Shown here: positions 11,002 through 22,755 of the stretch, one piece after another
Position numbering within the stretch: position 1 is the first letter of the stretch
How the letters are laid out: the number at the start of each line of letters is the position of its first letter
NCBI RefSeq assembly: GCF_000276665.1
Contig: NW_004955517.1
Coordinates: forward strand, 3,090,770 to 3,154,769
Direction: 5' to 3'
DNA: 64,000 nt
From: Chinchilla lanigera
Taxonomy: Eukaryota > Chordata > Mammalia > Rodentia > Chinchillidae
Position numbers and translations under genes: made by a program
The notes under the pieces: generated by a model
Database searches by the model: none
Seen by the model: the letters and a program-made list of their open reading frames with translations, nothing else
Told to the model about the DNA's origin: nothing

Positions 11002-11394
11002 GAGGAACAGTTTAATCACTGCACACAAAAGAGTTCTTTAGAGTTTAGGTTTTCAATAAAGGAGGCAAGCGAGAGACACCCAGGTTGAGCTTTGAGGAAA
11101 AACTGTGAATTTGAAAGATGAGGTCTACGGAGATGGAAAACACGTAAAGTGGATGGGTAGGAGCCTCCCCACTGATAACAAATTGTCTTAAGGACTTTCC
11201 TCATCACTAGGGGAAAATACCTAACAGTCTCATTTTAAAGGAGGAGGAGAGGGTGATTTGGGCTCACAGCATAGAAGTTTCAGTGTTTGCATGGTTGACA
11301 GCACGGTGGAAGGACCTGGGCCCAGGAAAGTTGCTCCCATTGTGGTGACCAGGAAGCAAAAGGTAATCGAGCAGACAGGAAGGTAGGTAAACTC

Positions 11395-11545
11395 TTCTGG
11401 GTCACGCCCCCAGTGACCCATCTCTTCCAGCTAGACCCCCCTTCTTAACAGCGAGTCAGCTACAAGGCCCCATAATACGTACTACAATCTTCTACCCATG
11501 AGTTCATAAAGCTCTTGGATATCTAGATATAAACCATAACACAGA
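11395..11545 (-). mobile_element. MaLR-type LTR fragment
   Basis: 'gtcacgcccccagtgacccatctcttccagctagacccccc' and terminal 'gatataaaccataacac' match the antisense end of ERVL-MaLR LTRs. Decayed, no associated internal region. Confidence 0.6.
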
Positions 11546-13151
11546 TCTTAGCCCAGTTCTCAATAATCCATGGCAAAGTCAGGGCTTGGTTGTGTGTTAT
11601 GTATGTCACCACTTACGTAGGAATTCCAGTGGTCTACTTGTATTCTTCTGTGAATGCCTTATTATGGGGACTACTGTTTTTCTACTTTTTGGTGTTAAAT
11701 GCTTTTGGTTGAGGAGGTAATATTTATAGTAGGAATACCTGTATAAATAGTAATAGTGTATAGTAGGAATTTTTAGCTTCCTACCAGACAAAATCAAATG
11801 TGTCTGTGTCTCAATGGAGTTCCTTTTAAATTATTTTTAAACCCATAAAATCCCCACATCTGGAAACTATTGAGTTAGTGACTAATTGAGTTCATTACCA
11901 TCATGATGGCGCCCTGGTAAAGGAAAGGTAGGTTTGAGAATCACTGGGAGAAGCCAGTAGGCTTCTGGAGGGGAAAAAAGACAAAAAGGAGGAAATCAAA
12001 AAAGAGTGTTCACCAGAGTCCCGGTGGAGGCAGGGGTGGCGGGGGCTGGGAAGCGCTGATCTGAGGCTGCGGGAGTGACCGACCTCCTGTTGCAGGGCAG
12101 CTCCTGAGCACGCATGCTGCGCATGTGCTCATCAAGGTTGTGTGCGTGCAGGGAAGCAGCTGGCTTTCATCTCACGGCACCAGAAAGCCCCAGCAACAGA
12201 AGCATCTTGGACTCTGCAGCCAACTACCTGGTACCCTTCCTCTGCCTAGTGCCAGGGACGCGGCCCCCAGACAAAGGTTCTGAAGCCTCTGAATGAACTC
12301 TGCACCTCCTGACACAAAGGCTGTCACCGCCTCGCAGCACAGGAGGGGCAGCCGGCAAGGGGACGGAACGCCGGAGCTGCGTGGAAGCAAGCAGCAGGCC
12401 TCTTGCGTTTTCAACAGCATATGCAGATTAAGCTAGCAAGGGCTCTGCTTCCTCTCCTGAGTGCCCCAGCCGTGCTCTCCAGTAATTCCCAAGCCAAACT
12501 GACCCAGTTTGAAATTAAAATAGGGTTTATTTTTAGAGCGCTGCACTTCCCCTTGTCTTGGTCTCAGTGGATGTTTCCTTTGGTTTACCTTGATAAACAT
12601 CCAAGGGCATTATCCCAGCCCTTACAGCCCTACTGCCAGGCACTCGATAGATCAAAGGCGTAGCAGAGCCTGGCTTCTGTGTCTTTGGAGAGCCGTGGTG
12701 AGCCCCACCTTTCCTCTTGGGCCAAAAGAAGGCTGTCTGCACTCTGTCCATTTTCCTCCCCTCATCTGCTAACCTGTATGCTGCCGTCAGGATCCCTTCA
12801 ACTGGAAAAATCTCTGAGCGTTAGGTGATTTACAGCCTGGTCACACTTGGCTTCAGCAGACTCTCTTGGCACCCACTGGAGGGAGACCCATAACACCTTC
12901 TCTCCATCACACGTCGCCAGTACGCGTTTCCTCCTCAGGCAGATCCAAGAATATTTGTCATCCAGCTGAAGGGGCCACACTTTTCCTTTGTACCACTCTC
13001 CGCAAAGACTTCCTCACAGAACTGGTTAGCACGTCTCTTCTCTTGCCCTGAGCTTTGCTAAGGCCCCGGCCTCCCCTGGCTTGTGCCCTCACATGCTCAG
13101 AGCCTGGACTATGCCAAGTTCTCAATGAATGAGTCAAATTAGCTGCCAGGC
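11546..13151. other. Unassigned non-coding stretch
   Basis: No gene recognised. Several 60-86 codon ORFs overlap on both strands between 12,100 and 13,050 without domains. Confidence 0.4.
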
Positions 13152-13369
13152 CAGTGGTTCTCAGCCGGGGAAGATTTTGACTTCACCACCCTTGTCCCCC
13201 AAACACTTGCCAGTTTTTAGTTCAGTTGGGGTTGCGAGTGTAGCTTTGGTATCTGGTGGGGGCAAATGTCTGGATGCTACAGAATATCGCACAGGGCCCA
13301 GGAGAGCCCCTCACCACAAAGCACTACCCAGCCCCAAACGTCTGTGTGCACGGGGATGGAGAAGCCCTG
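13152..13369 (+). mobile_element. Full-length MER20-type hAT-Charlie MITE
   Basis: Starts CAGTGGTTCTCAG and ends GGAGAAGCCCTG, the terminal inverted repeats of the family, with internal 'atctggtgggggcaaatg', 'gcacagggcccaggagagcccctcaccacaaag' and 'ccccaaacgtc'. The 218-bp span is what I remember as the family length. A clean 8-bp target duplication is not visible. Confidence 0.85.
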
Positions 13370-13427
13370 CGCAGGCAGCTTCAGAGGCTCAGGTGTGCTT
13401 AGGCTCCTGCGGAGAAGGAAACCATCG

Positions 13428-13709
13428 GTACTTTCACCTGTATGTGTAGATTGCCTCATTGCTTGCTTTACCATCTGAGATTCAGCTCTGGTCAGAACAG
13501 TGGCAGCACAGATGCTTACAGGAATGCAAACCTTCCTGTGAACTATGCATGCAAAGGATCTATCTTAGGTGGAGCTGCGGTGGTGATGCTAGTACTGAGG
13601 AGCAGCTGCAGATACAGATGAAAATTAGCAGAGAGGTTTCACTTTACAGAGCCCATAACAAATCAAGTGCTTGCAGACTCAGATCAAAATTCTATCAGTG
13701 AGTGGCATC
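13428..13709 (+). mobile_element. Segment of the same hAT transposon found at 21.7-24.4 kb, inverted
   Basis: Matches 24,051-24,332 in reverse complement with 11 differences in 282 bp; 13,599-13,709 is identical. Homology stops abruptly at 13,709. An 80-codon frame is open in both copies, but four of five differences inside it are nonsynonymous, so there is no sign of protein conservation. Lacks the element's ends. Confidence 0.9.
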
Positions 13710-14399
13710 ATTGCCCTCCCTGGAAAGGAAGCTGATAACCTTCCCGTTCCCTCTCTGTAGGGCCTTCAGGGCTTAACTTATTTGCAGGTGAAAGACCCTA
13801 TGAAAGAAGTACTACATCATCTCAGCATTGCCAGCTGTGGTCCCTGCCCAAGTAGCACAGGAAGTTAGCACCCACACACCTGCCCTAGTGCTTCCAAGTG
13901 TGCACCTGGGCCACACCTTTGTGATCAAGGATGAGGCTACGTCTTACCACTGCTCCTGCAGTCTCCCCTCCCCTGCGGCCCTCTCCCCTGCACCAGCTCC
14001 TTCCAGCCCCGGTGCAGGGCTTGCTGATGCTGCCAGAGCTGCAAAACCAGGACCTGCCTGCCCTGCTGGCCTCACCTGGCCACCTGGGGAGCACTACTCC
14101 CCACAGAGAGGCAAGAAGAAGCAAGGCCTGTCCCCAACTCCATGCAGAACCTTCGTCCAACACAAGGAGAGTGGGCAATGTAGAGCTCCACTGTGGGTGT
14201 GAGTCCAGGCGCTGCCATCTGCCAGGTGGGGAACTTTGTACAAGGTACTGTGGGTCTGGAAACCTTGGTTTCTTCGCTTGCGGTTAATGACGGTGCCAGC
14301 AGCACTCACTGAGGTGATGCCATGCTCCTGGTAGGGCACCTAGCACTCCCAGCTCATGCTTCTTGGGGACATTCTGTCACTCGCTGTTGTTAGCATTGT
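13710..14399. other. Unassigned non-coding stretch
   Basis: GC-rich. Five overlapping ORFs (77-124 codons) on both strands at 13,828-14,339 reflect low stop density; no domain is recognised. Confidence 0.4.
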
Positions 14400-14640
14400 G
14401 TTTTGAATCCGGACTGGGACTCACCACCCAGACAGTTGTGTGCTATCTGTGAGACCTTGAGTGACTGCTTGATCTCTCCCTACTTTAGTGTCCTCATTTG
14501 CAAACCGGGGGCCCAAACTGGTGCCCACCTCAACAGGTACTATTGAACACTAAGTAATTTAAATGAAATAATGTGCATGCAGCTCTTGGAGTAGCGCCTG
14601 CCATTCAGTAAGTGGTGATAATAATTACTGTCATGTAAAA
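14400..14640 (+). mobile_element. MIR SINE
   Basis: Near-full MIR: 'gaatccggactgggactc', 'gtgctatctgtgagaccttgagtgactgcttgatctctcc', 'tgtcctcatttgcaaac', 'tttaaatgaaataatgtgcatg', 'gcgcctgccattcagtaagtggtgata'. Confidence 0.85.
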
Positions 14641-15153
14641 TTATTATTTAAGTTACTATTAAGTTTTTTGAGAAGTAATATTTGGCTTTTCAGTTGAATC
14701 TCATTTAGAAAGTTATCTCTGAAAGTAGCTGACAGTGTTGTAAGCCAGCAGAATTGCCGGGAAGTTAACCCTGCTTCTACAGGTTTCCAACAGACGTAGA
14801 GGAGTGTTGGTCAAGTCTTTGAGGATAGAGAGGCAGGTGGCCTTCGAATCTGTGTGTTCACCACTGAAAGCTTGAGTGTGCTGTCTGGAATTTCCTGCAT
14901 TCCGCACTGTTGTTTGCACAGCGTAAATTCCCCTGCTGAAGACTAAACTCATTCATAAAATCTGCTCTGGATTAAAACTGGCTGCAATACCCCAGGGAGA
15001 ACAGTACCATCAAATGTGTGCATTTGGTGTTCTCAGTGACCTTCTTAACAGTGAAAAATCCTTGGAGGAAAACTGTCCCCTGTCCCAAGATCCCAGGTCT
15101 TCTGCAGAACAGAGCATTTTATGAGCTTTCCCCACACAAAAATCTGCATGTCA

Positions 15154-15284
15154 TTTTTCTCTCCCTCCCTCCCTTCTTTCTTCCATCTTTCCTTCCCTCC
15201 TTCTTTTTTCTCTTTTGTTCCATCACTTCTTCCTTCCTTCCTTGCTCCTCTTCCTTCTTCCCTGATTCCCTTCTTTCTTCTTAA
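15154..15284. repeat. CT-rich simple repeat (TCCC/CTTC)
   Basis: About 130 bp almost purely pyrimidine on the plus strand. The two proline/serine/phenylalanine-rich ORFs across it are artefacts of this composition. Confidence 0.9.
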
Positions 15285-15314
15285 CAGTTCGGCATGTATA
15301 CGTAGTAGATAACG

Positions 15315-15510
15315 TGGAGAGAAGGGGCAACATGCAGGCTTTGGAGCAGGACAGACTCAGGCTTCTTCTCTGACCAGCACCAAGGGCTGCATGATTTACT
15401 TGACCTTCATGAGCTTAATCTCCCCGTCAATATACAGAAGTTAAAAACATTTCCCCCTTATACCATTCTAAAGATATCTGACATGTAGTAACCTTTCAAC
15501 ACATGCATAT
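15315..15510 (+). mobile_element. MIR SINE fragment
   Basis: 'ggctttggagcaggacagactcagg', 'ctgcatgatttacttgaccttcatgagcttaatctccccgtc' and 'acatgtagtaacctttcaac' follow MIR order. Confidence 0.6.
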
Positions 15511-16089
15511 TGCTGCTGTCGCTGTTACTGTTGCTGATCTTAGCGTTTGAGTAAGGAAGTTCATCTCCAACCTTACGTCCGGCAGAATAACTCCTCTCTT
15601 GGGTTCGGTGTCCACCACAGTCGACAGGGAAGCTCTGATCACAGTGGTGACTCAGCAGCTCAGGCATGGGCGCAGCTCCGTTTCAAATTATGCCCCCTGT
15701 GTGCCCGAGCAGAAGGAAGACCACAGGGCCCTCCACAAGCAACAGAGGCTCTGGCTCAGAGGGACGTGTAGTACTCTTGCTTTCAGCTCATTGACCAGAA
15801 CTAGTCATGTAATGCCACCCACTGCAAGATTATAGGAAGCCAAACCCTATCATATTTGCACAAGTCGAGAGCTAGAAATGTTTTGCTACCGATTGAGACG
15901 ACCACAGCGGCTAGCGTAGTGGGCGGATGAACCTGTTCTTTTGTCAGTGCCGGTATTCTTTCCTGACTGTATTCTCCAGGAGTGGATCACCTGTTTTGCA
16001 GATGGACAAGTGTTCATACTTAGCACCGTTCCTGAGGCAGGCGGGGCACTCAGCAATGGGATGACTGCGAACAGGCACTGCTGGCCTTG
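15511..16089. other. Unassigned non-coding stretch
   Basis: No recognised element. Short overlapping ORFs only. Confidence 0.4.
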
Positions 16090-16470
16090 TGGCGTGAGTC
16101 ACACAGACCGCTGGGGGAACCAGAGTCAATCTGAAGATTGTGCAGATGAGTTCATAGTTAGGAATGGGGGTGAAAACTATGAAGGAAAACAATAAAGCTC
16201 TGGGAGGGAGAATCTGGTTTAGAGTAGTGGGTGGGGCACTACCAGCTAGTTTCTCTTGCTTGATGCTTGAGTTTGATGAATAAGCATTCAGCAGGTAAAC
16301 TATGGCAGGAGTAAGGAACATGTGGGGTAGAGGAAGCTTCATGTGCAAAGGCTCTGGGCCTGAAGAAGGTCTGGAATTGTGAGGGATTAAAGAAGTTCTG
16401 TGCAGTGAGAGCCAAGGACAGGCATAGTAGCAGGTTGGAAAGTGGGCACTGACCCAAGCCGAGCGCAGAG
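16090..16470 (+). repeat. Ancient mammalian interspersed repeat, unnamed
   Basis: 'gtgcaaaggctctgggcctgaagaaggtctgg' and surrounding purine-rich text match an old dispersed repeat whose consensus reads 'agtgcaaaggccctgaggc...'. The same family appears at 17.3, 31.3 and 38.0 kb in the same orientation. I recognise the sequence but not its database name. Confidence 0.55.
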
Positions 16471-17309
16471 GAGGTCTACTCAGATCTAGGGCTTTATCTC
16501 CCCCATGAGCCACAGCCTTGGACAGACTTGCTGCAGGGAGCTGAGTGTGAACCCAGGTGGCATCACCTGAACTCTGCACTCTCCAAGGGCTGCTGTATGT
16601 GAAGCCTGCCTGATTCGTCTTCCTCTGCAGAAATGGTGTGAAATCACAGCACCATATGTTTACCTGCAGCATTTTAAGCAGGTGCTCAGGGCCTCTCCCC
16701 AAACCAGAGCCCCAGCGGCAGCTTCTGCACAGCAGACATGTCCCTTTCTGTGTGCACTTCTCGAGCCGAGGCGGCCTCCCACGGACTCCAACAGGAGGTG
16801 CGACACTGCGCAGGCGGCAGTGCCACTGCCTGCAGAGAGCAGGACGCTCCCATGCAACTGACAATATGCTTTCTCTCCGGGACGTGGGTTGCAGTCTGCC
16901 TAACAGAATGTGGGGTTGGAGCGCACCCCTGCCCTAACCCTGGAGGACTGGAGTTTCCAGCTCTGCCGAAGCTCACTGAAGCCTGCTGAGTCCGCGCCTG
17001 CACCTTCACACAACTGAAATAATTGAGCAACTGTGACTCAACTGGCAGATGTCCAGGGCCTCCAACTGTATTCTCAGAACTCCCATGGCTGTGCTGAAGG
17101 AATGAAGGGGCCAGATTTTGTCCTTTAGATTTGTCCAGAAGAGCAGCAAATTCACTGGCCATTCACTTTGGATTGGAAGATAATCACCCAGAGACTAACC
17201 CAGAAGGATGCAAACTGTTTAACCTTTGCATACTCAGAAAAACCTTCCTGCTTCATGTTGGACCCTCAGACATGGCTGCGGGTGGAACTTTTAAAAATAC
17301 ATTAATTTA
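16471..17309. other. Unassigned stretch, part of a 306-codon minus-strand open frame
   Basis: A minus frame at 15,944-16,864 is open for 306 codons. It reads antisense through the ancient repeat at 16,090-16,470 and shows no domain, signal or known protein; the residue mix is that of GC-rich non-coding DNA. No gene is called. Confidence 0.4.
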
Positions 17310-18370
17310 CTTGTTCATGGAACTGTCATTTATTGAATACCTACAATGAACCAAACGCTGGGCCACATGCGGGGAATGTGAACGAGAGAGGTGTGTTCAA
17401 GGATCTATGGCACTTTCATTCCGGTGAAAGAAGCTGGACAAAAAGGGTGTAATTAAGGGTGGAAGATAACTACAGGTACCAGTAAGTGCTGTGAAAGCAA
17501 TAGGAGGGTGTGTTAAGTAGGGAAGGGGTAATTCCTTTAACTGAAGTGGTCAGGAGAGAAGAATTAAAGGACGACATTTTGCTAGGGAACGTAATGCTGA
17601 AAAGTTCTGCACTCATGCACCAGATGGGAGACAAGCTTCCAGGCACAGGGGTGAGCAAGGGGAAATGAGTGTGATGCATTGTGGGAACACAGGGCAGGCA
17701 GAAAGGTGGGAGAACTGGAGAGAGAGGAGGAAAGGACTCGGACCACCTGAGATTGCATAGTCCCTGGTGATGGCTTCAGAGCTCATCCTACCTGCAACAG
17801 GATAGGATTGGTGGCTTCCAGAAGCACAGTAATAAGATTTCATTTGAGCCTGGAGCTCTCCCCGGCTCTTTGGTGCAAACTGGCCTGAGGGGAGGGCCAG
17901 TGTGGATGGAAGAAGGCCGGGAGGAATCTGACACCGTGGGCAGTGGGAAGCTGTCCTGCTCAGCAGAGAACACGGAGTGGCACCAGGAACAGCGATGGCT
18001 GGACTGGATATGTCTGGTGAGAAAAATGACACAGAAATGATTCCCAGGTTTTTAATATGAGCAATAGGGTTTTTACTTTTATTTTATTTTTTATTTACTT
18101 TTTTTGTTTGTTTGTTTTTTTGAGATAGAGTCTTGCTATGTAGTGAGACTATTAGTAGGCTGGCCCCAAACTTGTAGCAATCCTCCTGCCTCAGCCTTCT
18201 GTGTGCTGGGATTACAGGTATGCACCACCACACCCAACTATAGGGGTTATTTTTGAGGACAAGAAAGAAGCAATTTTGGATTTGGGTGGAGTCAAGAGGT
18301 CTCTTTTGTGCAGGCTATCTTTGGCATCTCTACTAGATGTCCAAGTGAAAATGTTTGGAAAGCACATACA
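17310..18370 (+). repeat. Ancient mammalian interspersed repeat, long copy, split by a B1
   Basis: Order of landmarks: 'tcatttattgaatacctacaatgaacc', 'ataagtgctgtgaaagcaat', 'tgattcccaggtttttaatatgagcaa', then after the B1 insertion 'ctactagatgtccaagtgaaaatgt'. These match one old repeat consensus over about 900 bp. The nested SINE at 18,075-18,240 shows it is older than the B1. Confidence 0.6.
18075..18240 (-). mobile_element. B1-type (7SL-derived) SINE
   Basis: Minus-strand B1: 'gtgtggtggtgcatacctgtaatcccagcaca', 'gaggctgaggcaggaggatt', 'agactctatctcaaaaaaa' followed by a long A/CAAA-rich tail. Imperfect flanking duplication: 'atagggtttttac' before and 'ataggggttattttt' after. Inserted into the ancient repeat. 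Confidence 0.9.
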
Positions 18371-19404
18371 AATGAAAGGAACTCAGGACCAGATATATGG
18401 CTTGGGTATTCTGTTCAAGTGTCAAACACCGCAGGACTAACTTACATTGTTTCTAGAACATTCCGCACTTATCTGATCTTTCAGTCGACAAATACATGTT
18501 TAATACAACAGCGTGTGAGATTCTGTACTGAACCCTCCCCGGCCTAGTCTCCTCTTGATCAGCGATGAGTGGGCGGCTCACCTTGCTTTGCTCTCCAGTT
18601 TTCAATGTACTGGATCTGTTGAATGAGAGGTAACTGAATTGGAGATATTTTCATGCGGAAGAAAATCACAAAGTCTTTCCATCCCAGTGTGCTGGTTTGC
18701 TATGGCTGTAGCTGCAAGAGCAAACTGCCCTGCGGCTGAGCAGTTCCATAACAGCCTAAGCGTGGCGGCCTGCTTGGGCGGTCTCCACTTCGGGCCGTGG
18801 TAGTCTCTAAGTGTCTCTCCCTGCCTGGGCTTGGTCTTATGAACCATGACATTTCCAGAATCTGCATGTGCACCACTAGGAGGTTTTAAAGTGTATTATT
18901 GGAAACATAAGAACTAGATTTTCAAGGATTTGTAGGGGCTTGGGCTCTCTCCCAAATACTCAGACAAAATGTCCAGCTACATGATAGATGTGAGACAGAA
19001 GGAGCAGAACATGGGAGAATCGATGTGCTCTGCAGCTGATTCTTCTGATACCCCCATATGTCCAATCTAAAAACTGAAAGTCATGTCATCTGTGTGTCCC
19101 AATTGTATCATTTTTTTTTATAAATTTACTTTCAATATAGACAAGTGGTAGAAAATAGTAGTGCAGTGTTCTTTGGGTGACAGTGTGTCATGTAATGCTA
19201 CTTGCAGAATGGGCCGAGTGCTCTGATTCTTCAGACCGTTAGTAGGCAAATGATGTGGAACATTCTGAGCTTGCATAAAAGTCTGCCTTCACATTAAAAA
19301 AAAACCCTCTTATCTGGGCACTTGAACAGTTAGCTTTCAGGATTTTTCTAGGTGTCCTCCATTATAGTCTATTTTCTCTTATGATACCAAAATTAACCTA
19401 GCAT
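18371..19404. other. Unassigned non-coding stretch
   Basis: No recognised gene. A weak resemblance at 18,690-18,720 to the antisense end of MaLR LTRs ('ggtttgctatggctg') is too short to call. Confidence 0.4.
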
Positions 19405-19791
19405 TTTGTGCACTTAGTTTGTTCTGGGTGGGGGCTGAAAGTCCAGGCTCAGATGGCCCCATCCCTGCTGCCTCTGGTGAGAGCCCCCAAGACTGTGTCC
19501 GAGCAGAGCAATGATGTGATTCCTGAGAGCATGTGCGTGAGGAGAGATCCATCACACTGTGAGTCGGGAGGCCGGAAGGAAAATTGGGGCCAAAATGACT
19601 TTGTTCCCAGCAACCAGCCACCTCAAGAACTAACCAGGGGTCCTGTAAAAACCGTGCTTATCCCTTCCATGCGTGATACCCTACTTACTTTGCGCTAGGC
19701 CCTGCCTCCTTCCTCTGCCAAGGCATGACCATGCTTCCAGCACTCACCCCTTTGAAGCACACACTTTGCAGACCAACCCGAATCACAGCAC
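19405..19791 (-). mobile_element. MaLR-type LTR, decayed
   Basis: Antisense landmarks in order: 'caagaactaaccaggggtcctgtaa', 'gctaggccctgcctcc', 'tttgaagcacacac' and terminal 'aacccgaatcacagca', as in MST/MLT-like LTRs. No internal retroviral region adjoins it. Confidence 0.5.
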
Positions 19792-20399
19792 CTCAAGATG
19801 CAGTTACACGCACCGGTGCAAACTGAAGTGGCACACCATATATTACATTCTACCGTTTTGTTGTCTACAAGCAAGCCATAAATGCAAATTTGCAAATATT
19901 CTGGGAATATTCTAAATAATATACTGTATTTTAAATAACTAAGACTGTCTTGATATTTTAAGAGCCCTTACATATCTTCAGGTAGCATCTGTACTATTTA
20001 AGGTGCATGGGTTGATATGTGCCAGTGATTCTGAAGGAAAATTAAAAACTATTTTATTGGGATATGGTGTGAATACAGTATCTTTGATGACTCGAACAAA
20101 TTTAATATAATGATTAATTCACCGGCAAGTGATTTATAAATCCTTCGGCCTTCTAAGCACTGAAATAGTCATTATAGAGATTTCCTAAATTTAAAAGACA
20201 ACTTCAAACCTCCAGGAGCTTATAGTATTTTAAAAAGTAAAAGCATGCTCTCAAAGATATATTTAAAACACAATAGGTGTTCAGTGAATGTTGAATGAAG
20301 AAATACCTCAAAGTATTTTATAACTCTTATTAATAAATATAGCAGTAGCAACAAAGTATTAGTAGTAGAATACTGGCTAAATTTTTATAACATCTCGGA
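19792..20399. other. AT-rich unassigned stretch
   Basis: AT-rich sequence with no ORF of note. 'ggtgttcagtgaatgttgaatgaag' at 20,276-20,300 hints at an L2/MIR tail. Confidence 0.4.
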
Positions 20400-20590
20400 C
20401 CCTGGACTGTATGCATTATAAGGACTATTAGTTTAATAGTCACAAAAGCTCTGTAAGGTCTGTTTTGTCATCTCAGTTTTAAAGATGAGAAGATGGTAAT
20501 ACAAAGAGTCAAAATATCTTGTTCAAGGCCTGAAATTTGGAATGTCAGATATGATACTCAGACAGAGGGATTCAAAGTCCAGTAAATACT
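20400..20590 (-). mobile_element. MIR SINE fragment
   Basis: 'aatagtcacaaaagctctgtaaggtctg', 'tcatctcagttttaaagatgagaaga', 'aagagtcaaaatatcttgttcaaggcc' follow reverse MIR. Confidence 0.7.
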
Positions 20591-20689
20591 GCCAACATGG
20601 CTAGATTAAAAATTAACTTAATGACATGGAGCTACACAAAATAGTGTATGTAATATACAGAGAGTTTAAAGAAAAAATAATGAATATCT

Positions 20690-21270
20690 ACACTTAACTT
20701 TAAAAACACAGTTTATTCACTTTATTAAATTTTTTCTACAGAAAATCTTTCATATGTGCTAAAGAGAATAGTATAGTAAGCCCTGTGCGGGTGTCATCAA
20801 GCCTTATTTTTGTTTGTTTGGGGTTTTGGGGGGGTTTTGTTTCCGGTACCAGGAATCGAACTCACAACCTTGCGATTGCCAGACAGGCACTGTGCCGCTG
20901 AGCTAAATCCCCAGCCCTTCATCAAGCTTTATGATTGTCACCTAAAAAGTCATAGATTTCTCAGTCCTTTCACCCTCAGATTATTTTGAAGTAGATTTCA
21001 CAGCATGTGTTTTTATTTTGGTATACTTCTTGAAAAGATAAGGACTCCTTAAAAAGCAACATGGAATCATTGCCACAAAGCCATTTTTATACCTAAAACA
21101 AACTTAAAACATTCCTTATCATTTACTGCCAAATGTGGTCATATTTCCACGTTTTTATATACATGAGGGAATTTTCTCATGCTTTGTTTAAACTGATCCA
21201 CAAATCAGATCCATAGATTGTGGCTCTGCAGTAGATCTCTTAAGTTTCCTTTAATCTGTAGGTAAAAAGT
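20690..21270 (-). mobile_element. L1M-type 3'-end fragment, split by an ID SINE
   Basis: 'agagaatagtatagtaagcccc'-like start, 'attattttgaagtagatttcacagcat', 'aaaagataaggactcctt', 'ctcttaagtttcctttaatctgtagg' match a common old L1 segment. The ID element at 20,808-20,918 interrupts it. Confidence 0.7.
20808..20918 (-). mobile_element. ID-type tRNA-derived SINE with target duplication
   Basis: Minus-strand reading: 'ggggatttagctcagcggcac' (A box), 'gttgtgagttcgattcctgg' (B box), then A/C-rich tail. Flanked by TCATCAAGCCTTAT (20,794-20,807) and TCATCAAGCTTTAT (20,919-20,932), 13 of 14 identical. Inserted into an L1 fragment. Confidence 0.95.
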
Positions 21271-21740
21271 TTATTTTTTCAGTAAAAATAACAGTTTTCC
21301 TAATTCCAGGAAAAATCATTTTGGTAGATTCTATACCACCAAAAACTTAAAATGACGGGAATATTTTGTTCTTAGACATCTTTTGGTTAGGACTCTAGCC
21401 CAATCTCATCTTGTTTATATCTGTAAATTTTGCCACATACAATATTACTGTTTAACTTACTCTCCAAGCAGTCATCTGACATTTTGAACCACTTGATGCT
21501 TTGCAAGGAGGCGTCTCCTTTTCTTCTCAGCAGTCTCTCCCTTCACACCAGGTGTCACCTTGCCCTCCTCCCTTCCTTTTGCCCTTAGAATGGTAGCCCT
21601 GCCCTGAGTGCCTCTCTCAGGGGTTTTCCAGCCTCCACTCTCTACAGCTAACCACCAGTTCTAAGGAAGTAACTGAGAAGGCAAAGTCTTTCCTTCCTAG
21701 GGCCCAAAAATTGGCCATAGGGAATGCTGGTTCTCAAAAT
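21271..21740. other. Unassigned non-coding stretch
   Basis: AT-rich then pyrimidine-rich. No gene or repeat called. Confidence 0.4.
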
Positions 21741-22487
21741 CAGTAGTTCTCAGCATGTTTGGCACTAAGGACTGTTCTCATGGAAGAAAATTTTTCCACA
21801 AACTGGGGAGCAGGGATGGTTTGGAGATGATTCAAGCCCATTATCTTTATTGTGTGCTTATTTCTATTATTATTACATTGTATCATGTCATGAAATAACT
21901 ATACAGCTCACCATAATGCAGAAGAGCCGGGAGCCCTGCGCTTGTTTTTCTGCAACTGCATGGTCTCCTCTGGGGGTCATGGGAGACAGTGATACTTGAG
22001 GTAATCTAGTTCTGTTTGCTGTTACTTCAGAAAACCTTGCTTCCCAAAGACAGGGGTTTGGAAATACAAGCAGGCTTTTCAGTGCTTTTGTGGCAGTCTC
22101 GTCATTTGAAATCTCAAGCAGTTGATCCTCTCCTAGCATGGAAAAGTTGATTAACCTGGCTTATTCACAAATGGTTGAGGGGCCATTCTTTCCCAGTTTG
22201 GGGGGGTCTTTTGCCATTGGGAAGTAATGCTCAAATTCATTTGAGAGCTGAAGTAGATGATTATAGACCAGCAGAAAGAGAGAAGACCCTGACTTAGTCT
22301 ATCAAAATCACTACGAATGTTTGAAACATGTAAAAAATTCTAATATTCACACAATGGGCTTGCTTCACAAACTTAATTTGTTCCACAGTTCTGGAAAATG
22401 GTCGCATTCATGTTCTTGTGGGAAAGATGATTGTGGTCATATTCATCACCTGGTACAGATTTTGCAAGCAAAAACAAAATTTTGCCA

Positions 22488-22531
22488 AATGCTTCTGTCT
22501 GCAAAGCAAATTGTTTACAAACAGAAGCATT
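22488..22531. repeat. Perfect 11-bp hairpin inside the hAT element
   Basis: AATGCTTCTGT (22,488-22,498) and ACAGAAGCATT (22,521-22,531) are exact reverse complements with a 22-nt loop. It lies in the non-coding part of the transposon. Confidence 0.8.
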
Positions 22532-22545
22532 CATGAACTGAGGTA

Positions 22546-22755
22546 TCACTGTAATTCCAATTTGGCTTTGAATGTAGCCACTTTATCTGTCACCCTGAAC
22601 ACAGTTGTCGTTCTTCCCTGAAATGACAGATTGTGTTCACTGAGCAGGTTGAATATTTCACATGAGTAAGCAAGATCTGTGACCCATTCTGTGCCACTGA
22701 ACTTTGCTGCCAGTAGTGAGCATTTTTCTAAAGAAATCTCGGAAGCATTTCTCAT
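22546..22755 (-). pseudogene. hAT transposase remnant, C-terminal part
   Basis: The minus-strand frame contains 'EKCSLLAAKF', 'TEWVTDLAYSCEIFNLL', 'HNLSFQGR' and 'VATFKAKLEL'. This is the conserved helical region shared by hAT transposases and their domesticated relatives of the ZBED5/FAM200 type, where a nearly identical 'DIFNLLNELNLSLQG' pattern occurs. The frame is closed by stops on both sides. Not a host gene: it lies inside a transposon with both ends. Confidence 0.85.

Noticed and set aside
13459..13701. 80-codon protein conserved between 13.5 kb and 24.2 kb
   Set aside because: Both frames lie in a non-coding part of the hAT element, and four of five differences in the frame are nonsynonymous.
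15018..15312. Serine/proline/phenylalanine-rich ORFs
   Set aside because: Composition of the CT-rich simple repeat.
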